This document shows, piece by piece, positions 31,901 through 41,804 of a stretch of 64,000 nucleotides of DNA. Below the pieces are notes generated by a model, which did not search any database, was not told the DNA's origin, and was given only the letters and a program-made list of their open reading frames with translations. The stretch spans positions 108,680-172,679 of the forward strand of contig CAMZCM010000004.1 in assembly GCA_947305005.1 (NCBI GenBank). The letters run 5' to 3'. The translations under genes were made by a program, and so were the position numbers. The stretch's first letter is position 1; each line of letters begins with the position of its first letter. This DNA is from an uncultured Prevotellaceae bacterium (GTDB lineage Bacteria; Bacteroidota; Bacteroidia; Bacteroidales; Bacteroidaceae).

Positions 31901-32407
31901 GAGAAGCAAATTAAGGCGATCGAGGGTATTCTGGCCGTTGGGACAGGTGAGTTCAAAGCGATACCAACCATCGTAAGGCATCTCAACGTCCGGCAATATC
32001 TCCATAGATTGCTCAGAAGTTCCAGTGTTATTACTGGTGGCCAGTCCTTCATACACGATAGTACCCGTCAGAGGGTGCACAACACGTACGCCAAAGGATA
32101 CTTTTTGGCCACTTTTAGCAGTGAACAACGCATCAGAACGCACATGTCCCGTAGGAAAATGAATTCCATAGACAAGGATGGTACCTTCAGGGTGCTTCCA
32201 ATCAATCCACGCTTTTGTCATCTGATCGCCTGTTGCCTCACCATTGAGTTCACGATAGTGACGTGCAGGCCAGATGGTATCCACTTTTTGCTGCCATTCT
32301 GTAGCGGACTCTCCCTCCGCCCTCTTTTGTAAGGAGGAAGCGGATACTTTTGCTGATAGTGAGAAAAATGAGGTGATGAATATAACAAGAAAATAGAGTC
32401 TATTCAT
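28907..32407 (-). CDS. Secreted DUF3472 protein with F5/8 type C (discoidin) region and C-terminal sorting-like tail
   Basis: GIYSGIQMPTRSDGSYGHSVLFSVWDNG and ATRFGGEGTGSS (DUF3472); SIELYQSRDNSYRAKQLTLQVSEDGTRW..RFFRLRFSSGYG (F5/8 type C); tail VQLYDILGRRLQ..AGLYLMKQG. Confidence 0.82.
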   Translation of the reverse strand: MNRLYFLVIFITSFFSLSAKVSASSLQKRAEGESATEWQQKVDTIWPARHYRELNGEATGDQMTKAWIDWKHPEGTILVYGIHFPTGHVRSDALFTAKSGQKVSFGVRVVHPLTGTIVYEGLATSNNTGTSEQSMEILPDVEMPYDGWYRFELTCPNGQNTLDRLNLLLFQRSSTLSITDSEIFMAPSVHLWWDTKVPGAPSGEAYNWTYLEVMYPSAYRRQATYQMSIGADGIYSGIQMPTRSDGSYGHSVLFSVWDNGDVDKDKNLPDILRAAAVDLGPGTYATRFGGEGTGSSIRYNEDNLWEFDHWVQFLYNVRPDIISVTKTDANGKTTTTEYESTLQSMWYKMAEDTEWRYIGTLRMASANRLTSGIYSFLENFGNIGGDLMRRCYFRNGAMRSAETGKWYALNYAGFGNTQNNGKRYSRYDFGHGVTDLYENCFYLETGGYMGTRDSSHTYEPPMPGNMPWVDTIDVARLTQRVDKALTNSQAKTIRSRVENTRVVSDPATWKVIAYSDEETVGEGDYGRATMILDGNKTTYYHNKWKNGSVSYPHTFTIDAMEPVTVRSIELYQSRDNSYRAKQLTLQVSEDGTRWTSAATNLTIEDSDYPTIQLPEPVTSRFFRLRFSSGYGSNLVINEIYFKNEYRLVDLLRLAKEVLDESDQYAGYAPTDVAALRTLYADGTCTDIEALRIAIETIGDMAFPLTYGVVAKAEHFTPLAAYQIHQASGRGDIIVNEDDELSIAASNVTDALDAYRQPCSVTNPRCNWLILRSEKYKDYYLYNLGAKKYLYFNENEKKLSLSDTPSSFTVSKSGDGFTIQVKGVFITTNGTSEKAVTITSSATSSTIFHLRTNHALRPEESSVRELITDAERTVHEDNNPEYLFQQGLQTYAKAFVAEPQLSSRLLRTASVMTSNTNTTQQEIHNLEKLLDQNKNTYYETWYSGIEWPNEMSYIQARATMKQNAFCFTFSPSQNPEYGQPDIPVDIVVSAAPSNSKFVTLAHLTEGFPTSIKENYTSPVIFTDSIMRYFRFQVLQTYGNRSDSRVFAMSEFQMHPVIFDEEASPYYQKPWVTTAFDALSSQLYKFRSHISDNTVTSEVKKAVREAIERAEEALLKTDDVQAPSVAEEETGAQVQLYDILGRRLQNQQKTSAGLYLMKQGSHTQKVIR

Positions 32408-32509
32408 AATTCAACCTATTTATTCATTTCTTTTTCAATTCTTGATAAGTAACCACCCTCTACTTACAAAGGAGAGCGGGAGAAGAGCCTTTGAGAGGAG
32501 ATTCTGTGC

Positions 32510-34711
32510 TTATTTTACTTTAATATACTTGCAACCGTGTGTAGGAATCGTGCAGTTCAGTTCGCCTTCGCTGAGATTTTTCTGACGCCACAGGTCGCGG
32601 ATAGTAAGATTGGGGGAAACGTACTTCTTAAGATCAATCTTCTTGTCCTCATTACCTACGTTGAAGATGCCGATGGCCTGACTGCCGTCGGAGAGCGGAC
32701 GAGCCCAGACCTCAATGTCGCCATCTTTACTGATTCGGTCAGCCTGTTTACCAAGGACATCTTGATTCACGGCGTTCACCTCATTGTTGCAAAGCAGGTT
32801 CAGCGTGAAATCATCCATCTGTGCGATATCACAACCGATGAGCATATTAGAGGCCAGGAGCGTCCATAACGTGATATGAGTATATTGCTCGTCGGGCGTC
32901 AGACGGCTATCGCGTAGGTTGCTACTCCACCCTACCTTGCCCACGATGAGCATATCGGGATCATTCCAGTGGCCTGGACCAGCATATGGAGCCAAACCAA
33001 CCTGCTGTCTGAAGCCGATATCAAACATCGAGCGCCAGCTATCGTTGATGTCGCCTGTTGTGCGCCAACTATTAGCATCTACGAATGTACCCCATTCCCA
33101 AACTTTTGCCATACCATACTGGCAGAGGCTGTAGAAGATGTCACGAGGCTGCTCGCGCAGGTATTTCTGCATCAGCAGGTAGGGACGAACATAAGATGCA
33201 ACACCCTTATCTCTCTCTTTCGCGTGCTCACGGCCATAGCCACACCAGTCATATTTTAAGTAGTCAACGCCCCAGCTGTTGTAACTCTCAGCATCCTGCT
33301 GCTCATGGTCGATGGAGCCCAGATAACCGCCACAAGTGTAGTCACCAGGTGAGCTGTAGATACCAAATTTCAGTCCACGTGCATGGAGCCAGTCGCCCAA
33401 CGCTTTCATTGAAGGAAACTTCTCGTTAACAGCGATAGTGCCATCAGGATTGCGTTCTTCAGCTTCCCAACCGTCGTCGATATTCATGTAGCAGTAGCCG
33501 TAATCAGCCAAGCCCTTATCAATCAAAGCTTGTGCAGAGGACATCACTTTCTCTTGTGACACACTCAATGCCCAGCAGTTCCAAGAGTTCCAGCCCATCG
33601 GCGGAGTGAGAGCAATCATGCGATCGCCCACTTTCAACGTGAAATCCTGCTGTGCCTTGCCCTTGGCATTCTCAGCAGTTACCGTGAAAGTCAGTTCGCA
33701 ACTGTGGTCAATCTTGCCGCTCAGCACACCATCGCTTTCTGAGAGGTTCAGGCCAGCAGGAAGGTTAGCACATGTGAACTTCATCGGACGTTCACCCGAA
33801 ACCGGGAAACGATAGATGACAGGAGAGTTCGGACGAACGCCAAACAGCGGAGCACCATTAAAGCGAGGTGAGGAGGGAGCCGCAGGCGTCAAGATGTACT
33901 TCAGCGGCAGTTTCCGATTAATGGTTTTGCCCGATTTGGCATCGGTATAAGTAGCTGTCAGCATGCAGCTCTTCTTTTTGTCATATGGTACGCTTACACG
34001 TGCAGGCTTGCCCTGCTTGGGTGAGAGTTTCTTAGTTAAACCGCCAATCTTAGCGCCCGTCTCACGATCTGTAACCGTAACAACAAGTGTACCGTTAGTG
34101 GTCAAGGGATAAGCGTTGCTAAGTTCAACGTCACAATGTGCCTGTCCATCATTCACGTCCGTGAAGTGTAGCGAAAGGCCTTCGATGGCGTTAGGGAGAC
34201 TAATGTTCAGCGGATTGTCGAACAGTCCACCAGGTTCACCGCTATTATACACACGGACTGCAATCACATTGTCTTTGTCCCACAGGATGCCACCTTTCTT
34301 GGCATCGACAGCATAACGGCGAGGAGCACTCCAAGCGGAATGATAACCGCCCTTGCTGTCTGGCATACCGCCCGTGTGGCCTATCAGTTTGCCATTTAAG
34401 TAGCACTCGTCAGCATCGTCTGCCTTGGGCAGGTTGAAGATGACAACCTTCTGCTGGTCTGCGCCTTTGAGTAGGCTACTGGGAATATTCACATGAATAC
34501 GATACCAACCGTAACCATTGTTAATCACATAACCTTGTTTGTCCCAGTTCTTCGTAATGTCAATCTCTTCCCATGAGACATCGTTCATCTCGGGCTTGGC
34601 CCAACTCTTGTCGTCACCTTTTTGGAAACGAGCCTTGCTGACGCTTACATTCTGTGCGCCTGCCTGCAGCCCCATGAGGGCCACCAATGCTACTAAAAAC
34701 AGCTTTTTCAT
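32510..34711 (-). CDS. GH27 alpha-galactosidase with N-terminal jelly-roll-like domain
   Basis: TPPMGWNSWNCWALSVSQEKV, YCYMNIDDGWE, FGIYSSPGDYTCGGYLGS, VDYLKYDWCGYG; start at MKKLFLVALVALMGLQAGAQ. Confidence 0.92.
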   Translation of the reverse strand: MKKLFLVALVALMGLQAGAQNVSVSKARFQKGDDKSWAKPEMNDVSWEEIDITKNWDKQGYVINNGYGWYRIHVNIPSSLLKGADQQKVVIFNLPKADDADECYLNGKLIGHTGGMPDSKGGYHSAWSAPRRYAVDAKKGGILWDKDNVIAVRVYNSGEPGGLFDNPLNISLPNAIEGLSLHFTDVNDGQAHCDVELSNAYPLTTNGTLVVTVTDRETGAKIGGLTKKLSPKQGKPARVSVPYDKKKSCMLTATYTDAKSGKTINRKLPLKYILTPAAPSSPRFNGAPLFGVRPNSPVIYRFPVSGERPMKFTCANLPAGLNLSESDGVLSGKIDHSCELTFTVTAENAKGKAQQDFTLKVGDRMIALTPPMGWNSWNCWALSVSQEKVMSSAQALIDKGLADYGYCYMNIDDGWEAEERNPDGTIAVNEKFPSMKALGDWLHARGLKFGIYSSPGDYTCGGYLGSIDHEQQDAESYNSWGVDYLKYDWCGYGREHAKERDKGVASYVRPYLLMQKYLREQPRDIFYSLCQYGMAKVWEWGTFVDANSWRTTGDINDSWRSMFDIGFRQQVGLAPYAGPGHWNDPDMLIVGKVGWSSNLRDSRLTPDEQYTHITLWTLLASNMLIGCDIAQMDDFTLNLLCNNEVNAVNQDVLGKQADRISKDGDIEVWARPLSDGSQAIGIFNVGNEDKKIDLKKYVSPNLTIRDLWRQKNLSEGELNCTIPTHGCKYIKVK

Positions 34712-34756
34712 TGCTAAATTATGGTTTATAAGGGTTAAATAAAGTGTTTGATGCCG

Positions 34757-34764
34757 CAAAGATA
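34757..34764 (-). promoter_or_regulatory. -7 box TATCTTTG upstream of GH27 gene
   Basis: Minus-strand TATCTTTG about 46 nt upstream of the ATG. Confidence 0.5.
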
Positions 34765-34851
34765 GTTATTTTCGAGAAAAGATAATTCCAATCAACAAAA
34801 AAACTGCTATATCTGCGATATAAGATTTGTATTACTTCAATAAGATCTATA

Positions 34852-34891
34852 AAAACGTCCGGACAAATTTGTAATTTCATCCGGACGTTTT
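34852..34891 (-). terminator. Terminator downstream of der
   Basis: 12-bp stem AAAACGTCCGGA / TCCGGACGTTTT, 16-nt loop, T-run on minus strand. Confidence 0.75.
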
Positions 34892-34917
34892 AGCGATTTA
34901 TCTGAAAAACAGAAAAC

Positions 34918-36225
34918 TTATTTTTGGCGAACAAAAATGTTGATGGGGGTGCCAGAGAAATTCCAGCGCTCACGGATTTTGTTTTCAAGGAAGCGTTTGT
35001 AAGGTTCCTTAATATACTGCGGTAAATTTGCATAGAAAACGAAGCTGGGAATACGTGTATCCGGCAACTGTGCACAGTATTTTATCTTAATGTACTTACC
35101 TTTCATGGAAGGTGGCGGATATGCCTCAATGAGAGGAAGCATCTCCTGGTTGAGCTTGGTCGTACCCACACGTGCTCGACGATGCTTATCTACCGCAGCA
35201 GCAGTCTCAAGAACCTTGAAAATACGTTGCTTGGTGAGGGCAGAAGCGAAGATGATATCGAAATCCGTGAAAGGAGCCATGCGTTCGCGAATCGTATCCT
35301 CGAAATACTTGATGGCGGTGGTGGACTTATCCTCCACAAGATCCCATTTGTTAACAACTACGACAAGACCTTTCTGGTTACGTTGAATAAGCTGGAAGAT
35401 ATTAAGGTCCTGTGCTTCGATACCACGTGTGGCATCAAGCATAAGAATGCAGACATCCGAGTTCTCAATGGCACGGATACTACGCATCACGCTGTAGAAC
35501 TCAAGATCTTCATTGACCTTTGACTTACGGCGAATTCCAGCAGTATCAACAAGCAGGAAATCAAAGCCGAACTTCTGGTAGTGCGTATAGATACTATCGC
35601 GCGTCGTTCCAGCTATATCAGTGACAATATGACGGTCCTCACCTATGAACGCATTGGTAAGACTCGACTTACCAACATTAGGACGACCTACAACAGCAAT
35701 ACGAGGCAGGTCTATTTCTTCCTGAATCTCATCAACCTTGGGCAATTTCTCCAAAATAAAATCAAGGAGATCACCTGTTCCGCTACCGGTAGCAGAAGAG
35801 ATGCAGAAAGGATCACCCAAGCCAAGTGAATAGAATTCAGCGGACTGCCATTGCTGATCGTTATTATCAGTCTTGTTAGCGACAAGAATGACAGGTTTGT
35901 CAGTACGACGCAGGATTGCGGCCACAGCCTCATCAAGGTCTGTCACGCCCGTATTGATATCCACAAGGAAGAGGATGACATCAGCTTCCTCTGTGGCGAG
36001 GGTCACTTGCTTGCGAATCTCTTCTTCAAAGATATCATCGCTATTGACAACCCATCCGCCGGTGTCAACGACGGAGAACTCATGGCCCACCCACTCACAT
36101 TTTCCGTACTGGCGGTCACGCGTAGTACCTGCCTCGTCAGAGACGATAGCATGGCGAGTATTGGTCAGGCGGTTAAAAAGAGTCGATTTGCCCACGTTGG
36201 GGCGTCCTACGATAGCTACTAACAT
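34918..36225 (-). CDS. der: Ribosome-associated GTPase Der (EngA)
   Basis: Two GTPase domains, [15 protein letters not shown] and [15 protein letters not shown]. Confidence 0.98.
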   Translation of the reverse strand: MLVAIVGRPNVGKSTLFNRLTNTRHAIVSDEAGTTRDRQYGKCEWVGHEFSVVDTGGWVVNSDDIFEEEIRKQVTLATEEADVILFLVDINTGVTDLDEAVAAILRRTDKPVILVANKTDNNDQQWQSAEFYSLGLGDPFCISSATGSGTGDLLDFILEKLPKVDEIQEEIDLPRIAVVGRPNVGKSSLTNAFIGEDRHIVTDIAGTTRDSIYTHYQKFGFDFLLVDTAGIRRKSKVNEDLEFYSVMRSIRAIENSDVCILMLDATRGIEAQDLNIFQLIQRNQKGLVVVVNKWDLVEDKSTTAIKYFEDTIRERMAPFTDFDIIFASALTKQRIFKVLETAAAVDKHRRARVGTTKLNQEMLPLIEAYPPPSMKGKYIKIKYCAQLPDTRIPSFVFYANLPQYIKEPYKRFLENKIRERWNFSGTPINIFVRQK

Positions 36226-36227
36226 AT

Positions 36228-37121
36228 TTATTCTAAATTGTATCCGTACTGTTTCATTGCCCGTTCGCTGCTACGCCAGTCTTTATCGACTTTGACGAAG
36301 CATTGCAGGTAGATACGTTTGCCAAAGAATTGTTCAAGTTCCTTGCGAGCCTCAGAACTGACGCGTTTAAGGGCTACACCCTGATGTCCAATAATGATAC
36401 CCTTTTGTGATTCGCGCTCCACGTAGATAACGGCTTCTATGCGAATGAGTTTTTCCTCTTCTTTAAAGCTTTCTACGACAGCCTCTACGGAATAAGGGAT
36501 TTCCTTATCATAATAAAGGAGTATCTTCTCACGAATAATCTCTGTGACAAAGAAACGGGCAGGCTTATCCGTCCATGCATCCTTGTCGAAATAAGCAGGT
36601 GACTCAGGAAGGAGTACCTTGATACGTTCAAGAATGGTATCTACGCCAAACTTATGACGTGCCGAGATGGGATATATCTCTGCCTTCGGCAGAACTGAGT
36701 GCCATTCATCAACTTTAGCCGTCAGCTGCTGCTGGTCGCTGAGGTCTATCTTGTTGATGAGCACCAGGATGGGAGCCTCCAAATGCTGTACTTTCTGCAG
36801 GAAATCAGCATTCTTGTCAGGCGTCTCCACCACATCGGTGACGTAAAGCAACACGTCTGCATCCTGCAAGGCGCTTTCGGAGAACTGTAGCATCTGTTCC
36901 TGAAGCTTATAGTTAGGTTTCAGGACACCAGGTGTGTCAGAGAAACAGATTTGCATCTCAGGAGTATTGAGAATACCCATGATGCGATGGCGCGTGGTCT
37001 GCGCCTTGAAGGTGGCGATGGAGATGCGCTCCCCCACCAGCAAATTCATTAACGTCGATTTGCCCACATTGGGATTCCCGACGATATTGACAAAGCCTGA
37101 TTTATGCTTAGTTTCCGTCAT
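36228..37121 (-). CDS. era: GTPase Era
   Basis: [38 protein letters not shown] domain [25 protein letters not shown]. Confidence 0.97.
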   Translation of the reverse strand: MTETKHKSGFVNIVGNPNVGKSTLMNLLVGERISIATFKAQTTRHRIMGILNTPEMQICFSDTPGVLKPNYKLQEQMLQFSESALQDADVLLYVTDVVETPDKNADFLQKVQHLEAPILVLINKIDLSDQQQLTAKVDEWHSVLPKAEIYPISARHKFGVDTILERIKVLLPESPAYFDKDAWTDKPARFFVTEIIREKILLYYDKEIPYSVEAVVESFKEEEKLIRIEAVIYVERESQKGIIIGHQGVALKRVSSEARKELEQFFGKRIYLQCFVKVDKDWRSSERAMKQYGYNLE

Positions 37122-38106
37122 AACCCCACTTCATGTAGGCAGCCCCCCACGTGAATCCGGCACCAAAAGCAGTGAGAACGAGGTTGTCACCTTTCTTCAA
37201 TTGCTTCTCGTAATCCCAGAGAGCAAGGGGAAGGGTTGCACTAGAAGTGTTACCATACTTCTGGATATTCAACATGACCTTTTCCATGGGTAGCTCTAAG
37301 CGCTTAGCAACTGCTTCGATGATGCGAACATTAGCCTGATGGGGAATCACCCATGCGATATTATCCTTATTGAGACCATTGCGCTCTGCAATGAGAGCAC
37401 AAGCATCAGACATATTCGTGACGGCAAACTTAAAGACGGTACGACCCTCCTGATGCAAGTAATGCATCTTATGCTCCAACGTAAAGTAGGAAGGAGGTGT
37501 AGCGGAGCCACCTGCTTTCTGACAGAGGAAAGGCAAGCCCTGTCCATCTGTGCGGAGGAAGCTGTCTTTCCAACCGAGGTCTTCAGTCGTCGGTTCTACG
37601 AGTACTGCGGCAGCGCCATCGCCAAAGATGGGACAGGTCTGACGATCCGTATAATCAACAATGCTAGACATCTTATCGGCGCCGATCACGATGATTTTCT
37701 TGTAGCGACCACTCTCAATCATGCAAGTTGCATGATCCATAGCAAAGAGGAAGCCAGAGCAGGCTGCAAAGAGGTCAATGGCATGAGCATTCGTGAGGCC
37801 GCACTTACCCAATACGATACTGGCCGTGGAAGGGAAGTGATAATCCGGTGTGGAGGTAGCACAAATAATGGCATCTACACTGAGCGGGTCACAACCTGTC
37901 TTCTCCAACAGTTGCTTCACAGCTTTGCGCGCCATGTAGCTGGTACCGAGTCCTTCCTCATTCAGGATACGACGCTCCTTGACGCCGATGCGTGTCATGA
38001 TCCACTCATCTGAAGTATCGACCATGCGGCTCAGCTCATCATTATTTAGAATATAGTCAGGGACATATCCACCAATGCCCGTAATGATTGCGTGTAATTT
38101 TTCCAT
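37108..38106 (-). CDS. fabH: Beta-ketoacyl-ACP synthase III
   Basis: [65 protein letters not shown]. Confidence 0.96.
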   Translation of the reverse strand: MEKLHAIITGIGGYVPDYILNNDELSRMVDTSDEWIMTRIGVKERRILNEEGLGTSYMARKAVKQLLEKTGCDPLSVDAIICATSTPDYHFPSTASIVLGKCGLTNAHAIDLFAACSGFLFAMDHATCMIESGRYKKIIVIGADKMSSIVDYTDRQTCPIFGDGAAAVLVEPTTEDLGWKDSFLRTDGQGLPFLCQKAGGSATPPSYFTLEHKMHYLHQEGRTVFKFAVTNMSDACALIAERNGLNKDNIAWVIPHQANVRIIEAVAKRLELPMEKVMLNIQKYGNTSSATLPLALWDYEKQLKKGDNLVLTAFGAGFTWGAAYMKWGYDGN

Positions 38107-38119
38107 TATAAGAAAAGTT

Positions 38120-38148
38120 AAAGCCCCACCCCAACGGGGCGGGGCTTT
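38120..38148 (-). terminator. Intercistronic hairpin between rpmF and fabH
   Basis: AAAGCCCCaCCCC-aac-GGGGcGGGGCTTT stem, inside an apparently co-directional operon. Confidence 0.6.
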
Positions 38149-38158
38149 TGTTTAGACT

Positions 38159-38341
38159 TTACGCTTCTTTCTTCTCTATAGCGACCTTTCCACGGTAGTA
38201 GCCACAAGCGGGGCAAACCGTATGATAGATATGGAACTCGCCGCAGTTAGGGCAAACTGCCAATGCAGGTGCTACGGCCTTGTCGTGAGTCCTACGCTTC
38301 AGAGTGCGTGTCTTGGATTGTCTTCTTTTAGGATGTGCCAT
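38159..38341 (-). CDS. rpmF: 50S ribosomal protein L32
   Basis: MAHPKRRQSKTRTLKRRTHDKA; C2C2 zinc motif CPNCGEFHIYHTVCPACGYYRG. Confidence 0.98.
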   Translation of the reverse strand: MAHPKRRQSKTRTLKRRTHDKAVAPALAVCPNCGEFHIYHTVCPACGYYRGKVAIEKKEA

Positions 38342-38367
38342 TTTCTATTACTTATAATGATTGATAT

Positions 38368-38877
38368 TTATTCTTTATCAAGCAGGCTACGTAAGGCATC
38401 CCATCGAGTATCTGTTGGTTTTTCCTCTGATGTCTGGGCGTTGACAAAGATTTGATTAATCTCTTCGCGGCATTCGCCCTCGGGATGTACATGATAGATG
38501 GGGATGGCCAATGCGATAATCTCGTAAAGGTTCCAAGCCACATCTAACTCAGCATGTTCGGCCGGCACTGTGATGATTTCTCCATCATCTTCGTATTGGT
38601 CACCCAACCTCGCATTGAGCGTATATTGGGTGTTGATGGCTTGCGTCATCAGTTCCAGACAACGGTCGCAGGGGATGCTGATTTCTCCTTGCACGCGGAA
38701 GTGTAACTCATAGGTTCCCGACTTTCTGTTCACCCGCAGCGTTGCGTCGAGGCTTCCGTGTTCAATTTCCTGCTCGTCAAGCGCGCTGAAAAAGCTATCA
38801 TCCAGATGCCATTGAAAGCTCGCGCCCTCCTGTGGCAGGTCTGTCAAATTGATCTTAAAGCGGCCTGATGTGTTCAT
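38368..38877 (-). CDS. YceD/DUF177 family protein
   Basis: Adjacent to rpmF; CDRCLELMTQAINTQYTL motif; start at MNTSGRFKINLTDLP. Confidence 0.88.
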   Translation of the reverse strand: MNTSGRFKINLTDLPQEGASFQWHLDDSFFSALDEQEIEHGSLDATLRVNRKSGTYELHFRVQGEISIPCDRCLELMTQAINTQYTLNARLGDQYEDDGEIITVPAEHAELDVAWNLYEIIALAIPIYHVHPEGECREEINQIFVNAQTSEEKPTDTRWDALRSLLDKE

Positions 38878-38885
38878 ACGGGCTG

Positions 38886-38893
38886 CAAAGGTA
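38886..38893 (-). promoter_or_regulatory. -7 box TACCTTTG for DUF177-rpmF-fabH-era-der
   Basis: Minus-strand TACCTTTG close to ATG 38877. Confidence 0.5.
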
Positions 38894-38968
38894 GATGTTT
38901 TTTTTTGAGTGACAAAGGAATAAGCCAAAAACTTTAATGTTTTAGGACTTTTAAGGGTAGATAAGGTA

Positions 38969-40126
38969 TTAGTTTTTCCTCAATTCTATGCGAAAAGTAG
39001 TTCCTTTTCCGATTTCTGACGTTTTTACGAAGATGCGACCACGATGGTAATCCTCGACGATACGTTTCGCCAATGAAAGCCCCAATCCCCACCCTCGTTG
39101 TTTGGTCGTAAAGCCAGGCAGGAACACATCATTGAAATTACTTTTGGCGATTCCTTTGCCCGTATCCGAGACTTCCACGACAATACGCTGAGGCTCCTCA
39201 AATGTTGTAATCGTGATACTTCCTTGCCCGTCCATAGCATCCACGGCATTCTTGCACAAGTTCTCAATAACCCATTCAAAAAGTTGGCTGCTAAGATTGG
39301 CATAAAGGGGTTGTTCAGGCATATGGGTCGTGATGCTAACACGGTTACTGGTGCGTCGCCCGATATAATCCACAACATGACCGACTACCTCATTCAGATT
39401 TTCCGGTTTGGGTTCCGGCAAGGAACCAATCTTGGAAAAACGTTCTGCAATAATCTGGAGTCGATGGACATCTTTTCCCATTTCAGGAATGAGTTCGTCT
39501 TGAGGATAAGTCTCACGCAACACCTCTGTCCATGCCATAAGGGATGAAATGGGAGTACCTAGTTGATGAGCCGTTTCTTTGGAAAGACCTACCCACACTT
39601 TGTTCTGTTCTGCACGTTTGCTGCTCAAGAGTGCAAAAATAGCAACAACGGCAAAGATCAGCACAATACCTAATTGAATATATGGATAACGTGCCAAGCG
39701 CTTGAGAAGACTTGACTCATCATAACAGATTTCCATGAAATCATTTTCATCCAAATCAATGCGGATACAATTGCCCTCCCCCTTCATCTTCTCAGCCCTA
39801 CGCCGCACCTCTTGATCCACTTTTTCAGGAGCATCTGTATGAAGTTCTAAATTCCGATAAGTCTGTACACTTCCATCCGCATTGAGCACAATGACGGGAA
39901 TGGTGTGATTGCCATTGATAACTTTTAAGACCAATGACATATCCGTATTCTCATCGGCGCTATCGAGTGAGCGCATTGCTTCCGCCCACACCTCCATCTT
40001 GCGATGTTCCTCATCAGAGAGGTCACTAACAAGAAAATGCGACCATGTGAGCGAGAGAGCGCAAATGATAATGGCGGCACATGAAAGCAGAATCTTTACC
40101 TGCCGTAATTGGTCAGTCCACTGCAT
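38969..40126 (-). CDS. Membrane sensor histidine kinase
   Basis: GLSKETAHQLGTPISSLMAWTE H-box; ENLCKNAVDAM, VSDTGKGIAKSNFNDVFLPGFTTKQRGWGLGLSLAKRIVEDYHRG. Confidence 0.92.
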   Translation of the reverse strand: MQWTDQLRQVKILLSCAAIIICALSLTWSHFLVSDLSDEEHRKMEVWAEAMRSLDSADENTDMSLVLKVINGNHTIPVIVLNADGSVQTYRNLELHTDAPEKVDQEVRRRAEKMKGEGNCIRIDLDENDFMEICYDESSLLKRLARYPYIQLGIVLIFAVVAIFALLSSKRAEQNKVWVGLSKETAHQLGTPISSLMAWTEVLRETYPQDELIPEMGKDVHRLQIIAERFSKIGSLPEPKPENLNEVVGHVVDYIGRRTSNRVSITTHMPEQPLYANLSSQLFEWVIENLCKNAVDAMDGQGSITITTFEEPQRIVVEVSDTGKGIAKSNFNDVFLPGFTTKQRGWGLGLSLAKRIVEDYHRGRIFVKTSEIGKGTTFRIELRKN

Positions 40127-40199
40127 GACTTTTTGGTTGCTGATTTCTTAAAGAAACGAAATAGTATCCTTTTTAGTGTGTTATTTGCGCAGAAAAATG

Positions 40200-40207
40200 T
40201 AATTTTG
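40200..40207 (+). promoter_or_regulatory. -7 box TAATTTTG for clostripain-family gene
   Basis: TAATTTTG just upstream of ATG 40214. Confidence 0.45.
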
Positions 40208-40213
40208 CAGCCG

Positions 40214-41509
40214 ATGTGGCAAGATAGGTTACACCTTATTATATATATAATGGTCTTGGCGCTATGCATTCTCGGGACCTCATGCGCAAGTGACGATGAC
40301 GAATACGCCACGCCTGAGGTCGTCCCCCCAGGCTTTCCCGGGCAGAAGTTGAACTATACACTGATTGTGTATATGGCAGCCGAGAATTCCCTTAGCACAT
40401 TTGTGGATTCAGATTCTATGGAAATAGCCAAGGGATTGGCTGCTATTCCAGAAGGCACTCGAGTAGTTGTCTTTATTGACGATGCAAAATACAAAGACAA
40501 CAGATCTTCCCGTTTGTGTGTAGGAACACGGAAGGAGCCACTGCAACGAGTAAAAGTGTATGATCACAACCTTTGTTCTACAGATGCCGAAGACATGGGT
40601 CTTGTCCTTTCCGACATTGTTCGCGACTATCCAGCAGAACATTATGGATTAGTGCTATGGAGCCATGCATCTGGATGGGTGGTTCAGAATAAAGCTAATG
40701 CCGTCCAGCGTCGCAGTTTTGGCATAGACAACGGTCTGCGAATCGGGAGTAGATACGACGAAAGGGTGAACCAGGGGGTAGTAATGGACATCCCTGTATT
40801 AGCACAAGCTCTGGGTCGTTTTCCGCATCTTGACTACCTCCTGTTCGATGCTTGTTTCATGCAGTGTATTGAAGTGGCATACGAGTTACGAAAGGTGACT
40901 GATTACATCATTGGTTCACCAGCTGAGATACCTGGTCTTGGAGCACCATACGACCTTCTTCTTCCTATCATGTGCCAAGCACCTGCCAACGTAGAAGGGA
41001 TTGTAAATGGCTATGTAGATTATTATGAATCCGGCAAAGCAGGTTCCCCTTACACTGGAGCAGAAATATCCCTTATCCAAACGAGCGCACTTGACACCTT
41101 AGCTGCAGCCACAGTTCCCTGCATGCAGGCTCTATTGGGAGGACGGAAAGAGGCAGACACCTCACAGATTCAACGATATTGCGACAATACACGTTCTCCA
41201 CGCTTTACAGAATACTTTGACTTGAAAAACTGGTTATATCAATCTTCTCTTTCTGATGAGAACTTTTCTGAAGAGGATTATCAGAAATGGTGCAAAGTTT
41301 ATGATTTGGCCGTACCTCTTGCCAGATTGTCGCCAAAATGGTACTCTACAATCCCCTACGAAATGAAGAGAGAAGTTATAGATAAGGAGCATTGCGGTGG
41401 AGCCTCCGTTTTCATCCCTTCATCCTTTTATGAACAAAAGGGATTAACAGAAACCTATCACACACTCTCGTGGTACACCGCAGCGGGTATAAATCAAACA
41501 GGTTGGTAA
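40214..41509 (+). CDS. Clostripain-related (C11) cysteine peptidase, lipoprotein
   Basis: Lipobox ALCILGTSC; YTLIVYMAAENSLSTF, YGLVLWSHASGW, DYLLFDACFMQCIEVAYEL. Confidence 0.9.
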   Translation: MWQDRLHLIIYIMVLALCILGTSCASDDDEYATPEVVPPGFPGQKLNYTLIVYMAAENSLSTFVDSDSMEIAKGLAAIPEGTRVVVFIDDAKYKDNRSSRLCVGTRKEPLQRVKVYDHNLCSTDAEDMGLVLSDIVRDYPAEHYGLVLWSHASGWVVQNKANAVQRRSFGIDNGLRIGSRYDERVNQGVVMDIPVLAQALGRFPHLDYLLFDACFMQCIEVAYELRKVTDYIIGSPAEIPGLGAPYDLLLPIMCQAPANVEGIVNGYVDYYESGKAGSPYTGAEISLIQTSALDTLAAATVPCMQALLGGRKEADTSQIQRYCDNTRSPRFTEYFDLKNWLYQSSLSDENFSEEDYQKWCKVYDLAVPLARLSPKWYSTIPYEMKREVIDKEHCGGASVFIPSSFYEQKGLTETYHTLSWYTAAGINQTGW

Positions 41510-41511
41510 CA

Positions 41512-41793
41512 ATGGCATATAATACTCAATTCAAAAAAGGCTATACTGAACAAGAAATCAAGGAATGTTATGCTTGGTTTGAGCAGAACATGGAACGCCT
41601 GCCTCAATCATTAACATTGGACAAAAGCATGAAAATTCCCAATCTTCATGTCACCGTACCACAAATGATGCATAAATTGCAGCATCAGTTAAAGAGGAAC
41701 AGTATTTTCTATGGCCAATTTGCAAACTTACTCTACATCAAAGAGTGCCTGTTAAAACAAGATACATTTCAAGAAAACAAAACTAACGAATAA
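41512..41793 (+). CDS. Small conserved protein, DUF6965-like
   Basis: CYAWFEQNMERLPQSLTLDKSMKIPNLHVTVPQMMHKLQ pattern. Confidence 0.55.
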   Translation: MAYNTQFKKGYTEQEIKECYAWFEQNMERLPQSLTLDKSMKIPNLHVTVPQMMHKLQHQLKRNSIFYGQFANLLYIKECLLKQDTFQENKTNE

Positions 41794-41804
41794 ATGTAAT
41801 TACC

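Noticed and set aside
28907-34711. Polysaccharide utilization locus around GH27/DUF3472
   Set aside because: No SusC/SusD pair or dedicated regulator is visible next to these genes, so a PUL is not claimed.
38969-40126. Two-component pair for the histidine kinase
   Set aside because: No response regulator adjacent on either strand, so only an orphan kinase is called.
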